Shown here piece by piece: positions 32,499-44,851 of a DNA stretch of 64,000 bases. Each line of letters opens with the position of its first letter. Position 1 is the stretch's first letter. Source of the stretch: Trichoderma breve (taxonomy: Eukaryota; Ascomycota; Sordariomycetes; Hypocreales; Hypocreaceae); assembly GCF_028502605.1 (NCBI RefSeq), contig NC_079236.1, positions 2,170,001 to 2,234,000 of the forward strand. The letters are read 5' to 3'. Position numbers and translations under genes: made by a program. A model generated the notes under the pieces. It saw only the letters and a program-made list of their open reading frames with translations, did no database searches and had not been told where the DNA came from.

Positions 32499-34624
32499 GA
32501 CTTTTCGACTTGCCGTGCGCCATTGCCATGGGCCGGTGCTTTGTTGTTGGCTAACTAACTAACTAACCAATACTTCGTTATTTGAGAACCTTTTCCCGTT
32601 GCCATCTCTGAGTCAGGTGTTGCAATGAGCTTCTTCGCTGACGCTTGTCATTGTATTACATAGAAACTTTAAAATAATAAGCGGGATGCTCTGCAGGCAC
32701 ATCCCTTTTCGTATCAAACCCAGGCCAAGCCGACAAGCAGAGGCCATGACAAGTGCACCACGGATGATGCGGAGTTTGAGTTCTGCTATGCAAAGCCAGT
32801 TCAACATAATCTACCAATGCCGATGGCTCTACTTGCTTGCTTGCCTACTAATACCAATACCTAGGCAATCTCGCCACGGTGGAGTTTTGTCTGCGGGGGC
32901 CCCAGCTCCTGATCCCAACCAAAAATGAACTGCAGCTATCACCAACGGAGGAATCCGTAAAGATGCCCGTGGCCCCCCAAGCCTGCTCCATGGCTTTCTC
33001 CCTCCCCCCCTTGCACGGAGAGTGTCGTTGAGCCGGCTCGCCCCCACTATCTGACGAGCGGCAGTCGATTCGGAAAGCCTGCCTCCTTTGATATCTGCCC
33101 ATGCTGGCAGATTGGATGTGCCTGGATCCGATGCCCCGGTGCTGCACCCGAATGATGATACCGTTTGCGTGAATAAGATGGGTGCATATTATCAGGTATT
33201 ATAGACAAGGCTGTGCATATGCTGTACAATCGTGTTGATCCATCCGGCGAACCGATATCTACTGACAATAGCAACAACCTGAATATGTCTATTTCACACT
33301 GTACATGCCCATGGCGTCCAGTATTACCTTGCCCTGATACTTTATACAAGTGACGATATGAACCCCACGCTCATCTCGGGAAGCTGGATCAGCCAGATCA
33401 TTGGGGCGGTGCCTCAAGCAAAATACTAAACATTGTTGCCCTACAACCAGAGCTACATACTAAACTAAATCCATACTATCTCCGGCCAGGCTAAACGGGA
33501 GGCGTCGAGAAAGACCCCACATGCCACCTACCGTGATGTCTTCCCGGGCTGTTCTGGAGACTTGCCGCGGAAGTCCGTCACTCGGATTGGTGTGTTTCCT
33601 TTCTTGGGGTGCTTTGCACAAGTGCCAATGTATGACTGCGTTTTAATTGCCTTGGTAGGAATATAATCACGGAATAGATGATAAGGAAGTGTTTATTTAT
33701 TCCGTAGCATTTGTATATACAGCTGACGGTAAGGTACCGGAATCATTTCGTCCGAATTAGGGCGTTGATGTCGTCGTATTTGCCCTTTACGGCAGCAGAG
33801 TATGAGTAAAGTAGAGCCCATGACTTATTAAGACATACATTACCGGGAAATACATCTCGATCAAGGCAGTGATTATCAATACATTCCCGTTTATTGGTTG
33901 CTTTTATTCAATTCAGCGCATTCATACTCGTACTAATACCACCTTACTAGAACAGAACAGATCAATAGATTACATGAATATTCTATTTGTATGCCATCTC
34001 CAGCTGCTCCGCAAAATCCTTCCCCGGACCGAAGTCACTAGTACTAGCCGGGAAAGACTTTGCGGCACCGAATGGCGGCTCTTGGCCTGCGGCGCTGATG
34101 GTCCCATGTACATGTATTGAGGTACCCCGTACAGACCACCCGACATCATTTACCTTACCTTAGCTCTTGGAACCGCCCTTCTCCGCTCTACTCCCGAATC
34201 CTTTGCCGTGATTTTAGTGCCGCTTCCCACTTCCCACCTCTTTCCCATGAACAAACCAGTTGCCAGTCCAGCGGCCCCCTCACGGATTCGGCCTGGAATC
34301 AGACTCCCGTGTCGAGTCCCGATAATGTTATCATGGACGGAACATAGTTTCTCTTTTTGCCTCCTCGGCACTTGGATGCTGGACTTGCGCTTCTCTTTCT
34401 GAATTCACAGTTGTTTATATCTTCTACTACTCATCCTGCATCTACACCTGCTGATCTCGATCTCATTACGTGCCATCCATCCTCGTCTTGATTACCTATT
34501 CCATATTCCCATTTTTTGGCTTACACATCAATCCTCGTGTTTTTGCTCCCCATCTGAGCCCTCGTGTAGCAGCGACTCCGTGCCATCGCCTTGTCTTGCG
34601 CCTGTTCCATCGCCGAGGAGAGCC
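32499..34624. other. intergenic region, HDA1 / flavoprotein monooxygenase
   Basis: About 2.1 kb. Contains a CTAA tetranucleotide repeat (32551-32567), an A/T-rich stretch 33640-33960 and a pyrimidine-rich stretch upstream of the next start codon. No coding region with family features found. Confidence 0.55.
32551..32567. repeat. CTAA microsatellite
   Basis: Four consecutive CTAA units 50 bp after the HDA1 stop codon. They resemble intron branch-site sequence but lie downstream of the coding region. Confidence 0.6.
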
Positions 34625-36737
34625 ATGTCTCCCGCTCTTGTGTGTCAAGATGCGTCTCAAAACTATGACGTCGGTACGATCATACCGAGAATCCCCCCAG
34701 CAGCCACACGGCTCAATGTACTAACTCGATTGCGGTGACAGTGATTGTGGGTGCCGGGCCTGTGGGATTGATGCTCTCTACATGTCTGTCTCGATGGGGC
34801 TATCGCATAAAGCACATCGATAACAGGCCAGAGCCTACGGCGACTGGTCGGGCTGATGGCATCCAGCCTCGCTCTCTCGACCTGCTGCGGAACATGGGGC
34901 TAAAGTCTGCCATCATGGCCCATAAGCCCGCTCGTGTCTATGAAGTCGCATTCTGGGACCCTTCAGAATCAAGCAAGGGTATTGCCAGGACGGGGACCTG
35001 GGCCAGCTGCCCCAACTTTATCGATGCCCGCTATCCCTTCACCACACTGCTACACCAGGGTCACATCGAGAGGGCCTTTATCGCAGACCTGGAGAAGAAC
35101 GGCACTAAGATCCAGAGACCCTGGACAATCACGGGCTTCCAGTCTCGCAGCCCTCAGACATATGAATATCCCGTCCAAGTTGAACTGGAACACGTCAACG
35201 GCGCGGAAAAGGAGACTGTGTTCGCAAAGTACCTCTTTGGAGGCGAGGGCGCAAGGTCCTTTGTCAGACAGCAGCTGAACATCGGATTTACGCATAAAGA
35301 TCCGATCGCGTATGTCTGGGGTGTAATGGACGGTGTGGTCAAGACCGATTTCCCTGATATCAAGGTCAGCCTTTCTGCCCCCTGCATTCCCTCTTTTCCT
35401 AACTTAAAATGCTAACCCTCGCTGTAGATGAAGTGTACGATACGCAGTCAGTATGGCTCCATCATGGTTATCCCTCGTGAGGACAACATGGTTCGCCTCT
35501 ACATCCAGATCGCGTCTTCCACGGATGTCGACTGGAGCCCGAGAAAGACAGCCACTGAAGCAGAGGTACAAGCTTCCGCCAAGAAGATTCTGCAACCCTA
35601 CTCGATCGAGTGGGAGCATGTAGAATGGTATTCCGTCTACCCAATTGGCCAAGGAATTTCTGATAAATATACCTTGGATGAGCGAGTTTTCTTGGGCGGC
35701 GACGCCTGTCACACCCATAGTGTAAGTGACTCCCATATTACCCCTTAGTATGCATCATTCAGGAACTAAGAATGTAAATTCAGCCCAAAGCAGGTCAGGG
35801 AATGAACACTGCCTTTTTGGATGCGCTAAACTTGGCTTGGAAGATTCATGCCGTGGAAGGCGGCCTCGCAGACCGAGCCATTCTCAAGACATACGAGTCT
35901 GAGCGAAAAGCAGTGGCAGAATCACTACTAGACTTTGACAACCGATATGCGAAGCTCTTCTCTCAGCGACCACCTGCGGCTTCTGAGGTTCAGGCGGCCT
36001 CGGAAACGATACCGGATGCAGACCTAGATGCCGACAATGCCTTTATCAGGACTTTCAAGGAATCCTGCGAATTCACCAGCGGCTACGGCGTCTCGTATCA
36101 GCCTAACGCATTAAATTGGTCTCCAGAGCATCCAGCACAGTCGTCTCTCATGCAGCCAAGCGGGACAAAGTTGCAATCCGGACGCTTATTCGTAATTGCG
36201 GACGTGACGAGAGTTGTCGATGCCAACGTGGTACACTTGGAGCAAGAGATACCTCTCAACGGGTCGTTCCGCATCTTCATCTTCGCCGGAGAGCCAGTCA
36301 AGAACCGTGCCGCTATCCGCGATTTAGCAGACAACCTGGCTAGCGCCGATTCGTTCTATTCAGCATACACTCGACCGGATGTCGATCAAGTCTCGCATCA
36401 CGAAAAGCACAACCCGCATAGCATGTTCTTCACGCTGTGTACCATTTTCGCCGCTAAGAGACACCGTATCGAGATCCCAAGAGACGCACCTGGCGCTTTG
36501 GCTCGTTATCGCGATCACGTCTATGCGGACGACAGATGGGACCGCCGTGTACCTGATGCACAGGCATCGGCACACGCAAAGATGGGTCTCGACGAAGAAA
36601 AGGGCGGCGTGGTTGTTGTTCGACCAGACGGCTACGTCGGCATGGTAGCATCTCTAGTAGAAGGCACAGGCACTATTGATGCCCTCAACGCCTATTTTTC
36701 AGCATTTTGCACCAAGAAGTTCGGAAGCGCTGCCTAG
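34625..36737 (+). CDS. phenol 2-monooxygenase-like FAD-dependent hydroxylase
   Basis: Four exons, join(34625..34673, 34742..35364, 35428..35721, 35784..36737), 639 aa. Exon 1 encodes 16 residues; splicing joins ...QNYDV to [12 protein letters not shown], completing the Rossmann FAD site at the extreme N-terminus. Other motifs: [17 protein letters not shown], a DG-type segment reading [12 protein letters not shown] (Glu where Asp is usual), and [16 protein letters not shown], the GD motif that binds FAD and is also rebuilt by splicing. The C-terminal third (about 420-635) corresponds to the thioredoxin-like dimerisation domain of phenol hydroxylases. Known reaction type: NADPH-dependent ortho-hydroxylation of phenols to catechols. 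The actual substrate cannot be inferred, and no aromatic catabolic or secondary-metabolite gene adjoins it. Confidence 0.88.
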
Positions 36738-38534
36738 AGTCTTTGGCGTGCTCGCGCGGGAATAGAAGCGGTACTGGCATTCATTTATTTTACATCTTGC
36801 ACCTGTCATTTTACAGTTTTTACGGTACTACTGGACATATTATCATGTGTAGCACCTGCGTCTCTTACAGAAGCTGCTGGATATAGCTTACGTGTTTAAT
36901 GAATATATCTTGAACCCTTTATCGTGAACCTTTGTACTTTAGTTGAATGTGATAAACTCCCCTGGCAACAGAAATCTCGGAAGCATCACGTCTATTGTAT
37001 ACGCGGCCATTGAATGAGTCATATATTAAGCTTCTTCCATGAGATAGTGTTGTAGATGGCGATAGCATCGGGAACCTTATCGAGGAGAAAGCATAAATGG
37101 GCAGATTTAGAGAGAAGGTTAGATTGAGCGCACGTACCACGGCGAGATTCGGCGACGCGTAATAGAGATAGCAAAGACGCGCGTGTGTGTAGATATCTAG
37201 ATAGATTGGCGAGCGTGCAAGATTAGTATGGGCATCTCGACGTATCTGGCGGAATTTGTTTCTGTCAATGATAGCCCAACGCAGATAATGAATACATGGT
37301 ACCTATTGGTATGCCCACCGTAATACATTCCAGTTGGTGTATGTATCAAAACGATACCTTTTCTGCCTGTCGTTACAAATAAATACATAGAACTCACCTA
37401 TATCCACTACCTTCTTCCAGTACAGACACTGAATAATAATTCAAGTCACTTTTGTTGATTTCTCCCCATTTCAGCAAGTATACATAGAATTGTGCCATCT
37501 CTCATGCCTTTCAATGAGACACCAGCGCCCAAGATCGATTGCCACAGGCCAACACCAAACTACAAGCAGTGGTAATAATAGCAGATATCTTGAGAGCTGG
37601 GTATCTACCACGAACTTGATCATGGGAGTAGCTACTCAGCACTCTAGAATGACTATTCAGCATCCCAGCGTGCGTAGTTTGGGCATTGTCGAATCAGGAT
37701 GTGAAAGAAGGATGTTTATGTACTACTTCAAATATTTATTTGAGTACCAAATATCCAGCTTCTGTCGTGTTTGCTAGTATATCTATATTTGTATAATCTG
37801 TGCTGGTATATCAACATCTCTCTAGTATCTACTACTAAAGCCATGTATCTCTAGTATCTGTTACTATATTTACTTACATATTTTTAGCAATTATCTATTA
37901 CTATAACTGTATCCGTCGAGTACTTGGCATTATTTATGAATGCCAAAATTGGGGTGCTGAATAGACATTTTCCTCGACTATAATTAGGGGTTCCATTCGC
38001 ATCCTAGTCTGGCGACGCAGCCGCTGCAGCGACTGATACGCCAATGAATCTGTCAGGCGGCAATCGAGTTAGAGTTGGCCAATCAAAAACCGCCCCCTCC
38101 GCGCGGCTGAGCAAGTAGGGCTGCCCCGAGGTTCTGCCGGGTAATTGATTTGAACGACCCGCCACCCGCTGGGCGACTCACCTGCAACTCACCTGCTATT
38201 AACTATGGGCTTCAACGATGTGCCTATAGCGTCATCAGCTCTCCGCGACAACGCGACCGCCGACAAACTCTGCCTTATCAACCTTCGAAATATGCTTCCT
38301 CTTCGCAAAGCATAATTCGCACGACGCGTCCTCTGCGCACGGACAGATCAGTAGGGCGCTCTCTCTTCTATTATTTATTTAACCTTCCCTCCCCCCCGAC
38401 TCTTCTTTCTTCTTTCTGTAAGTTGCCTTCGATTTTTTCGCATGCTGAACTTTCTGCTTCTGCGCTCTTGCTTCACTACACTTTTTTGCACACATCTTGA
38501 ATACTACTTCCCCATTTGCTCGATTTTTTCCACG
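36738..38534. other. intergenic region, monooxygenase / Ulp-type protease
   Basis: 1.8 kb. AT-rich from about 36780 to 37980, including two good copies of a 29-bp repeat unit (37822-37880, listed separately). The last 150 bp before the Ulp start codon are strongly pyrimidine-rich, as is common in fungal promoters. No gene seen. Confidence 0.55.
37822..37880. repeat. 29-bp repeat unit, two copies, upstream of Ulp-type gene
   Basis: CTAGTATCTACTACTA at 37822 and CTAGTATCTGTTACTA at 37851 are exactly 29 bp apart. A degenerate third copy may lie around 37884. Same unit and same period as the array at 40686-40801. Each copy contains the inverted repeat TAGTA-N5-TACTA. Confidence 0.65.
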
Positions 38535-40341
38535 ATGACCTCCACCATCCTCCCTCGCAGCTTCTCGCTGCTGGTGAGGCTAAGGTCTCTCTTTCTTCAA
38601 CAAACTTCTGGCTAACCCTCTTCTCAGTATATTCTCTTCATCGTAGAGCTCATTCAAGTCTCTGCTATGGCGCTGATGCTAGCATCTGCCGCAATTTCCG
38701 GCGTTGGGCTCTTTGGTAAGTCATCTGCCTCTTTTCTCTCTTTTTCTTTTCCAAGCCTGGCCATACTAACCTTCTCCTCTAGTCTACAGAAGCTCAAGTC
38801 GCCTTCACACAGCCTGTACCAATTTTCTTTCAGATTATGAGGCTCAAGATTCCGATGATGGCATTTCTCGCAAACGTCGCAAGGTCAGGCGCCCCGAGGT
38901 CCTCGACAACTCTGAGAAAACAGAACCACCTATCCCAACAGAGGCGATTCTTGACGCTCCTGAAAACGTCACACAGCCTTTGTCCAATACCACAGTCGAG
39001 ACATATTTCGACGCCCTTGAAAGCGCCACAGAGCCCCCAAAGGAACACGAGGTTAATGACAACACTTTCGTTATTTACAAGGACGAAGACACCGACTTCC
39101 TTGACTATCTAGATATGGAATCTAGCGGCCAGGAGGATATGTGGCCTGGGCCCGGACCCCTGGTTTATAATAAGGCAAAGCCAGGACCGTCACCAAGTGT
39201 TTCTTCCATCGGCGACATCTTTGAAGAGCTTGGCATTTCAGCCTTCGATCTCAACGACGGATATGAAGACGACGAACCCAAGATTACTTGGCTTGACGAC
39301 GATAACGAGCTTAATGAGCTTGCTAGAGGCTTGGCTCAGCGATACCGATCAGCTCGCGCAGGGAAAGAACCAGTTGTAGCACCACCAGCGCCAAAGCCCG
39401 ATGGACGAATCGAAGAGCTCATGGCCTTGCCCTCCGTCGAAACCCTCAAAATCAGCGACGAATCAAAAGCCGAGGTCGAGACTTTGCAAGCAAAGGCAGC
39501 AGAAACTCGCCTGGTTGACCAACAACGTGAAAAGCTAGCCAAGGAGAGGTTCTTGCGAGACCAGGCCCTGCAAAAGTTGAAGGAAAGAACAGCCAAGGGA
39601 CCTCGTCAACCCGTGGTGGCTCCTCTCAGCGACCAATGGATAGAGAAGATTGTGAATACGATTGAGCTTTCAGAAACAGACGTGGTGGCCACGACTTGCC
39701 AGGGAACACCTCTTCGCCGGCATGATTTCGCCACAGTGGCTGCAGCTAAGACCTGGCTAAACGACGAGATCGTCAACGGAGCCCTCGCAGAATTGGAGAA
39801 GCAAATCAACTTGGTGGCTGGCATCACCGACTACAAGCAACAGGGTCGCAAATGCCTTGTTATGAACTCATTTTTCTGGCCTCGAGTCAAAGAGGCGGGC
39901 GGCAAGAAGACACAATCCATCCTCCGTCGCATGGGTGTCACTCCGAAAAACCTCTTACTGATGGACACGATCCTGATTCCTATTTGCCAAAATTATCACT
40001 GGACACTTATGGTGATTCAGCCCAAGCAACGAAAAGTGATGCACGTCGACTCATTCAACCACCGCTCATCTCACCCCGATTTGGCACTCGCATGGATGTC
40101 AGACTATTTGGGCGATCTCTATCATGCCAAGCCATGGGAGGTGGTTGTTTTGAAGACCCCTCAACAGAACAACGGCTACGACTGCGGTGTACACGTCATT
40201 ACAAACGGCGTCTGTCTTGCTTTGGGGCTCGACCCCCTCCAGAGCTACGATGTGGGGGAAATGGCCCTCCAAAGGCTGAGAATCGCAGGAATGTTGTTGA
40301 ACGGGGGGTTTGTGGGGGACTTTGACCTCTGGCAGCAGTAG
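38535..40341 (+). CDS. Ulp1-type SUMO protease-like protein (C48 peptidase)
   Basis: Model join(38535..38573, 38628..38715, 38783..40341), 561 aa. The catalytic domain is about residues 330-555. TWLNDEIVNG is the Ulp substrate-site signature; the triad is His in YHWTLMVIQ (about 445), Asp in MHVDSFN (about 464) and Cys in NNGYDCGVHV (about 510), with the preceding Gln in QQNNGYD. The main frame has no ATG near its beginning (the first codon of its long open part is TTG), so short upstream exons are needed. The ones proposed splice cleanly (GTGAGG...TTCTCAG, GTAAGT...CCTCTAG) and give an N-terminal hydrophobic segment (LLYILFIVELIQVSAMALML). That part is less certain than the protease. The middle is acidic followed by a charged coiled-coil-like stretch. 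Expected role: processing SUMO or removing it from proteins. Confidence 0.85.
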
Positions 40342-40685
40342 CTGCGTTTTTTTCTTTCTTTCTTTCTTTTTTTGTTGTCGTTGTTTTGTTTTTCTGGGTT
40401 TGGTTTTGTTTTCTTTAGTTTTAGCAAGGCGTTGGGAGAGTCGGGTAGTATAATATATCTTTTCATCGCAATGAACAAGTGTTTTGGGACATGGACAGGA
40501 ATAAGACAGCATATTACTATACCAGAGACATAGGCAGACGAAACGGTACGACTAGGTAGAGAACAATGGGTTCCATATTTTCCAATTCAATACGCCACTG
40601 TAATTTACATCTGGTTCAAGCGTCTTGTACTATGACTGCTCTGGTCACGGACACTATCTTGTGTTCCCCGTGATTGCTGCTTTCT

Positions 40686-40801
40686 CTAGTATCTTCTACT
40701 CTCAGTAGGTTTCCCTAGTATCTGCTACTACCGGTAGGCTTCTTTAGTATCTGCTACTATCGGTGAGTTTCCCTAGCATCTGCTACTCTGGATACAGGCA
40801 C
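40686..40801. repeat. 29-bp tandem repeat (minisatellite), four copies
   Basis: Units begin at 40686, 40715, 40744 and 40773, a constant 29-bp period. The shared core reads [CT]TAGTATCTGCTACT, followed by a variable spacer ending GGTTTCC or similar. Two more units with the same core and period lie at 37822 and 37851, on the other side of the Ulp-type gene. The core holds the inverted repeat TAGTA-N5-TACTA. Confidence 0.8.
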
Positions 40802-42851
40802 TTTGTCAAAGGGAGTACTGATGCCATCACCGGATTCTTAAGTGGTGTCTGCTGCGATTGCCAAATTCCCGGGCTGAGTTAAACTGTTATCGCGGCTTGC
40901 TCTCAGCTCTTCTTACACCCAGCTTTTCTTACTCTCATCTCTTTTTGCTCTCGGCTTTCTATTACAGTATTGATCTGCCATTAGAGTTGTGTACATACTT
41001 TCTCTAGTAGCTGCCATCCATCGCCACATCCTGTACTGTCTGCTACTAGGATGACCACTTTTCTCTTGCACCTTGCATCAAGCAAAAGGCAAGCGGCAGA
41101 CATGGTGAGACTTTAATAGACAGCTTCCCCGGACGTCATGTAATCTCATATGTAGGTAATTTAGGGACAGGGTCTCACATGGAATTGTGCTACAGTTATT
41201 GTGTACCTACCATTACCTGGTTGTACTCACACTAGCACTTGGCACACTGTACATGGGATAATCATGTCAGCTCTTGATGAACCTACCTTGCGAGGTTAAA
41301 TACAAACTCTATTATTAGTAGTAGCAGTAATACTAGTAGTAGTAATAACTAGAATCTGATGCCTTCAAATCCATGCATGTATCAATCCCTTCTTGCTACC
41401 GTAATACTGCTAGTTCGTTCACCGGTGCGCCTATATATAGGTGGATTGAGAAGGTTGACATGTCAGCTAGCCCAGAAGCAGCATCTGCTCTCCACAGGCT
41501 GCAACCCTTTTGAGCAACAAGACAGTCCTATGCTAAATTTACCACACTGGAGCGGTGTACAAAGAGACATGGGCTTCCATTGCCTTGTGCTCTGTTTTGG
41601 GTCGGGCTGTCCGGTGAGTGAGACCAAGGACTTACAGTAAGGCGACATGACATGAGCGAGTGCGAGTATCCGTGTCCGTGTCCCGTCACTGAATCGCTGC
41701 TTTGCTGCAATGGCCCGTTTCTTGTCTTGTCATGTCACGGGGGATGGTGGTTTTGTTGGCCTGTGCCACATATGACGCCTACGTGGCAGGAGATTTGCAT
41801 AAAATCGCTGCCAATGACAGGACAAAGGTATGTACAGGGTAAATCAGCGCGAAGCAAGGCAGAGGCCAGTTCAGTCAAGCAAGGCAAGGGGTTAGGTTTT
41901 GTTTTTTCGAGCGTGCGTGCGTTGCGCTGCAGTTGTGTCTACATGTGATTTGATGTCAACGAGTGACGTGCGTGGAGGGAGGAAAGTCGCAGAAAACGAG
42001 GCGTGCCAACCAGAAGGTTACAGCGCACACTTCTTGGAAAGTTGGTTTCAATCCATTCTCTCACACTTGGAAATAGAGGTAGCAGTAGCAGCTAGGTCGT
42101 AGCCAATGGTACAGTCGAGGTACAGCGCCATCGGAGCCGGGTCGCAGCTGTTTGCAACGTACCCGCAAGGTAGCAGACGGTAATGCAAATACTTGGAACG
42201 GAGCACTTGGGGACCGACCTGTTCCCACTGCATTTTTAGGGCCACTGCTGCTCGCTGTGGTTGGCGGCACGTTGCATCGTTATGACATGGCGGCGTCGAA
42301 TCGTCATCCCGGCCATGGCACGATTCAGGCCCGGGGATGTGACGAGTCGGCATAGCCACCAGCCACCCAATCATGTCGGGTGACGCGCTGCCAAATGGGG
42401 ACGCGCGCCCTTTGGTCAAAAAGCAAGGATCACCGGCTTGCTGAGGCTTTCCTCTTTCTAGCGCCTTTCTAGTAGGTAGCGTAGCGGCCTGGTGAGACCA
42501 AAGAGACTCAACTCAGCAGCGCCAGTTGTTAGGTCAGTGCAGCTTCCAGCGGCCTTCTAGTGCGTCCCGGCCGGTGGCTTGGGCTTGTGCGAGTTCGCTA
42601 TCGCCGACTGGCCGGTGCGGTCATGGTCGTTGCCCCTCACCAGGTTTCTGGAGCCTCTGGAGCCCGCGGGGGCCACATGACTGGACTGGACGGGGACTGG
42701 GTACCTTGGCGATACGAGCGACCACAGCGGTTTGCGAGCCAAGTGCCTGCGCTGGGCCAGCGGTCAGGAAGTCCACCAAGGTACCCCGCAGGCTCCGTTC
42801 TCCTTGTTCGCGCCTTCTCAACGACGACGACGCTTGCTCGTTCGTTCGCCT

Positions 42852-42896
42852 CTTTTTTTTTTTTTTCTTCTAATTCTTTTTTTTTTTTTTTTTTCG
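42852..42896. repeat. long poly-T tract
   Basis: Two T-runs of 14 or more bases separated by a short TC-rich spacer, about 2 kb upstream of the RGS gene. Likely prone to slippage and to assembly errors. Confidence 0.7.
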
Positions 42897-43567
42897 GGGT
42901 CGCCCACTCCTTCCCTGCTGGTGCAAGATAGATCGGATCGAATGGGGAAATAAGATGGAAGTCGAGAGTGCCTTATGTAAAAACCTGACCACCGGCAGGA
43001 TGGAATCACCAGAATCACCAGACTTGTCTCCGGGTCTTTCCCTCTTTTCCTGCAGGACAGGGAGAGCTGCCTGCACCTGCACACCGAGGTACCTGGATAC
43101 TCCGCGTGGTGAGGGGCAGGCAGCGTGCGTCCGAGGTACTGCCAGGCTGCCAGGTACTTGGGACGGCAGTGCACAAGCTCCGTACTTGGCGCGCCCTGCC
43201 CTTTGGTCCAGCTTTGGGAAGAGATCTCCGTTCCGGCTGCCTATCCTCCGCTTTCGTGCAGCTGGGGGGAGGGTTAAAGACGGCTTTCGGTCAAGAGTCG
43301 AATCGGTCCTGATTCAGGAGGGAGAGAACTTTTTTTTCTCTTTTCTTTTCCTTTTTTTCTCTTTTTTGCCTCCTCTCTCGTACCTCGTTTATTTCCCGTT
43401 CCGACATGGCCATGGCATGACATGCAACTATTGTAAAACCCCGCTGCCCGCCTGCAACGGAGAAACTATTCCATGCCTAGGTCCTAGGTAAAATTTTTGG
43501 CTTTTAAGGCTGCTAGGCGATGCCGGTACTAACGAATGTGCCGGGATTTGAGTTTTGGGTTTGCATT

Positions 43568-43610
43568 GTCAGGTCAGGTCAGGTCGGGTTCGGGTCAGGC
43601 CAGGTCAGGT
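43568..43610. repeat. AGGTC-type short tandem repeat
   Basis: Imperfect repeats of AGGTC and CGGGT. Same motif as at 12556-12584. Confidence 0.5.
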
Positions 43611-44851
43611 TTCGTCGCATTTCGCCCCCCGACCGGAAGCAGGATAGAAGGGGGGCGGAGAAAAAAAAAAAGAACCAGATTGGAACTACGAAAGAACATT
43701 AGCACAAGAAACACAGCAGAGCCACGGAGCCACAGAGCCACCGAAACGCCAGACCAGAGGAACTTCCTTGTTACTGTAGAACCGCTAGAACCACTAGAAT
43801 CTTAGCACAAACCACTGACAGCACGCCGGAACCCAAAAGCAGACAGCAAGCAGCAGGGCCAGTGCAGGGCTCCCCCCCAAGTACCCCCTCCGATCCCCGA
43901 TAGGCCTCGCTGATTTTAGCTCGCAGCCACCACGGCCAGGGATCCACCCGCCTGTGCATCTGTGCCTCTGCCCCCGCCACCCACATCCAGGCGCTGGGAT
44001 ACCTGTAGTCTGTACGGGTACTTACCTGTGCGGTGCCTGCTCTGCTCGTACATGACTGGACTGGACTGGCACTGGAACTTACAAAAGACTTCAGTCGTGC
44101 TGTTTTCCGCCACCCTGCATTCGGATGCCTCGCCTCCAGTCCTGGACTTTGACTTGAATCTCTGCACGCCACAAAGACGATCCGTCCTCACCGCCGTCGT
44201 TCCTTGCCTTGCTTACTTTACCACTTGAGCCGCCGTTTGGTCTAATCCGTCATCCGTCATTCACATCCATTCATATTCATATCCTCTGCTCGACGCCCCC
44301 GGCCTTTCGGACTCGTTTCGGTTTCTGCTCTGCCTCCTCTTCGCCCTTCTCGCTGTCCGAAACCACATACCGACAGTTATTTCAAATTATCTGCCTTGTT
44401 GTTGTGATCCGTCTCGACTTGACGTGACTTAAGCTGCTCCTCACCGGGCCAGTGGATCCAAGGATTACGTGACCTTGTTAGAGTTGGCCTGGCTTTTGGC
44501 TTTGGCTTTGGCTTTCCCATCACCGAGTCTGCCTGCATTCTTACGAGTACTCTCTTCTTCTCCGTCTGCTTCCGACTCGGCATTGCTTTGCGGCACAGCT
44601 TCCAGGCCGCTCATTCACTGTCGTTTGCGTCGCTTCCGGATGATCAAGGACGATACCCGTCGACTGGCTTAATCGGTCGATTTCGCATCAAACCCGAGCA
44701 GCGCACTCTGTCATTCACCCTGCAACCCAAAATTATAATTGCTTGTGCTTTCCCAGAGTTCTTTTGGTAAGGGCCTGTCTAGAGCGCTCTTACCAGAAGC
44801 CCCAGGGAACGCACATTGCAATTAAGCACGCTGGTGCGATATCGCATAGAT

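Larger units (their letters stand above)
40342..44851. other. 4.5 kb intergenic region upstream of the RGS gene
   Basis: The longest gene-free stretch of the window. It contains T-rich sequence just after the Ulp stop codon, the 29-bp tandem repeat (40686-40801), TAGTAG-type trinucleotide repeats (41311-41351), long T-runs (42852-42896 and about 43330-43375), and an AGGTC-type repeat (43568-43610). Open frames here (such as 42955-43491) are composed of tract-derived residues and are not called. The right half, from about 42.5 kb, looks like an extended promoter or 5' leader of the RGS gene. Confidence 0.55.

Noticed and set aside
34625..36737. flavoprotein monooxygenase as part of a secondary-metabolite cluster
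   Set aside because: No synthase, transporter or pathway regulator adjoins it; neighbours are HDA1 and a Ulp-type protease.
40686..40801. CRISPR-like regular repeat
   Set aside because: The 29-bp units are head-to-tail with only partial spacer variation, no unique spacers and no Cas genes, in a fungal genome.
42955..43491. 178-residue frame in the RGS upstream region
   Set aside because: Its second half is a phenylalanine/leucine run encoded by a T-tract; the rest shows no family pattern.
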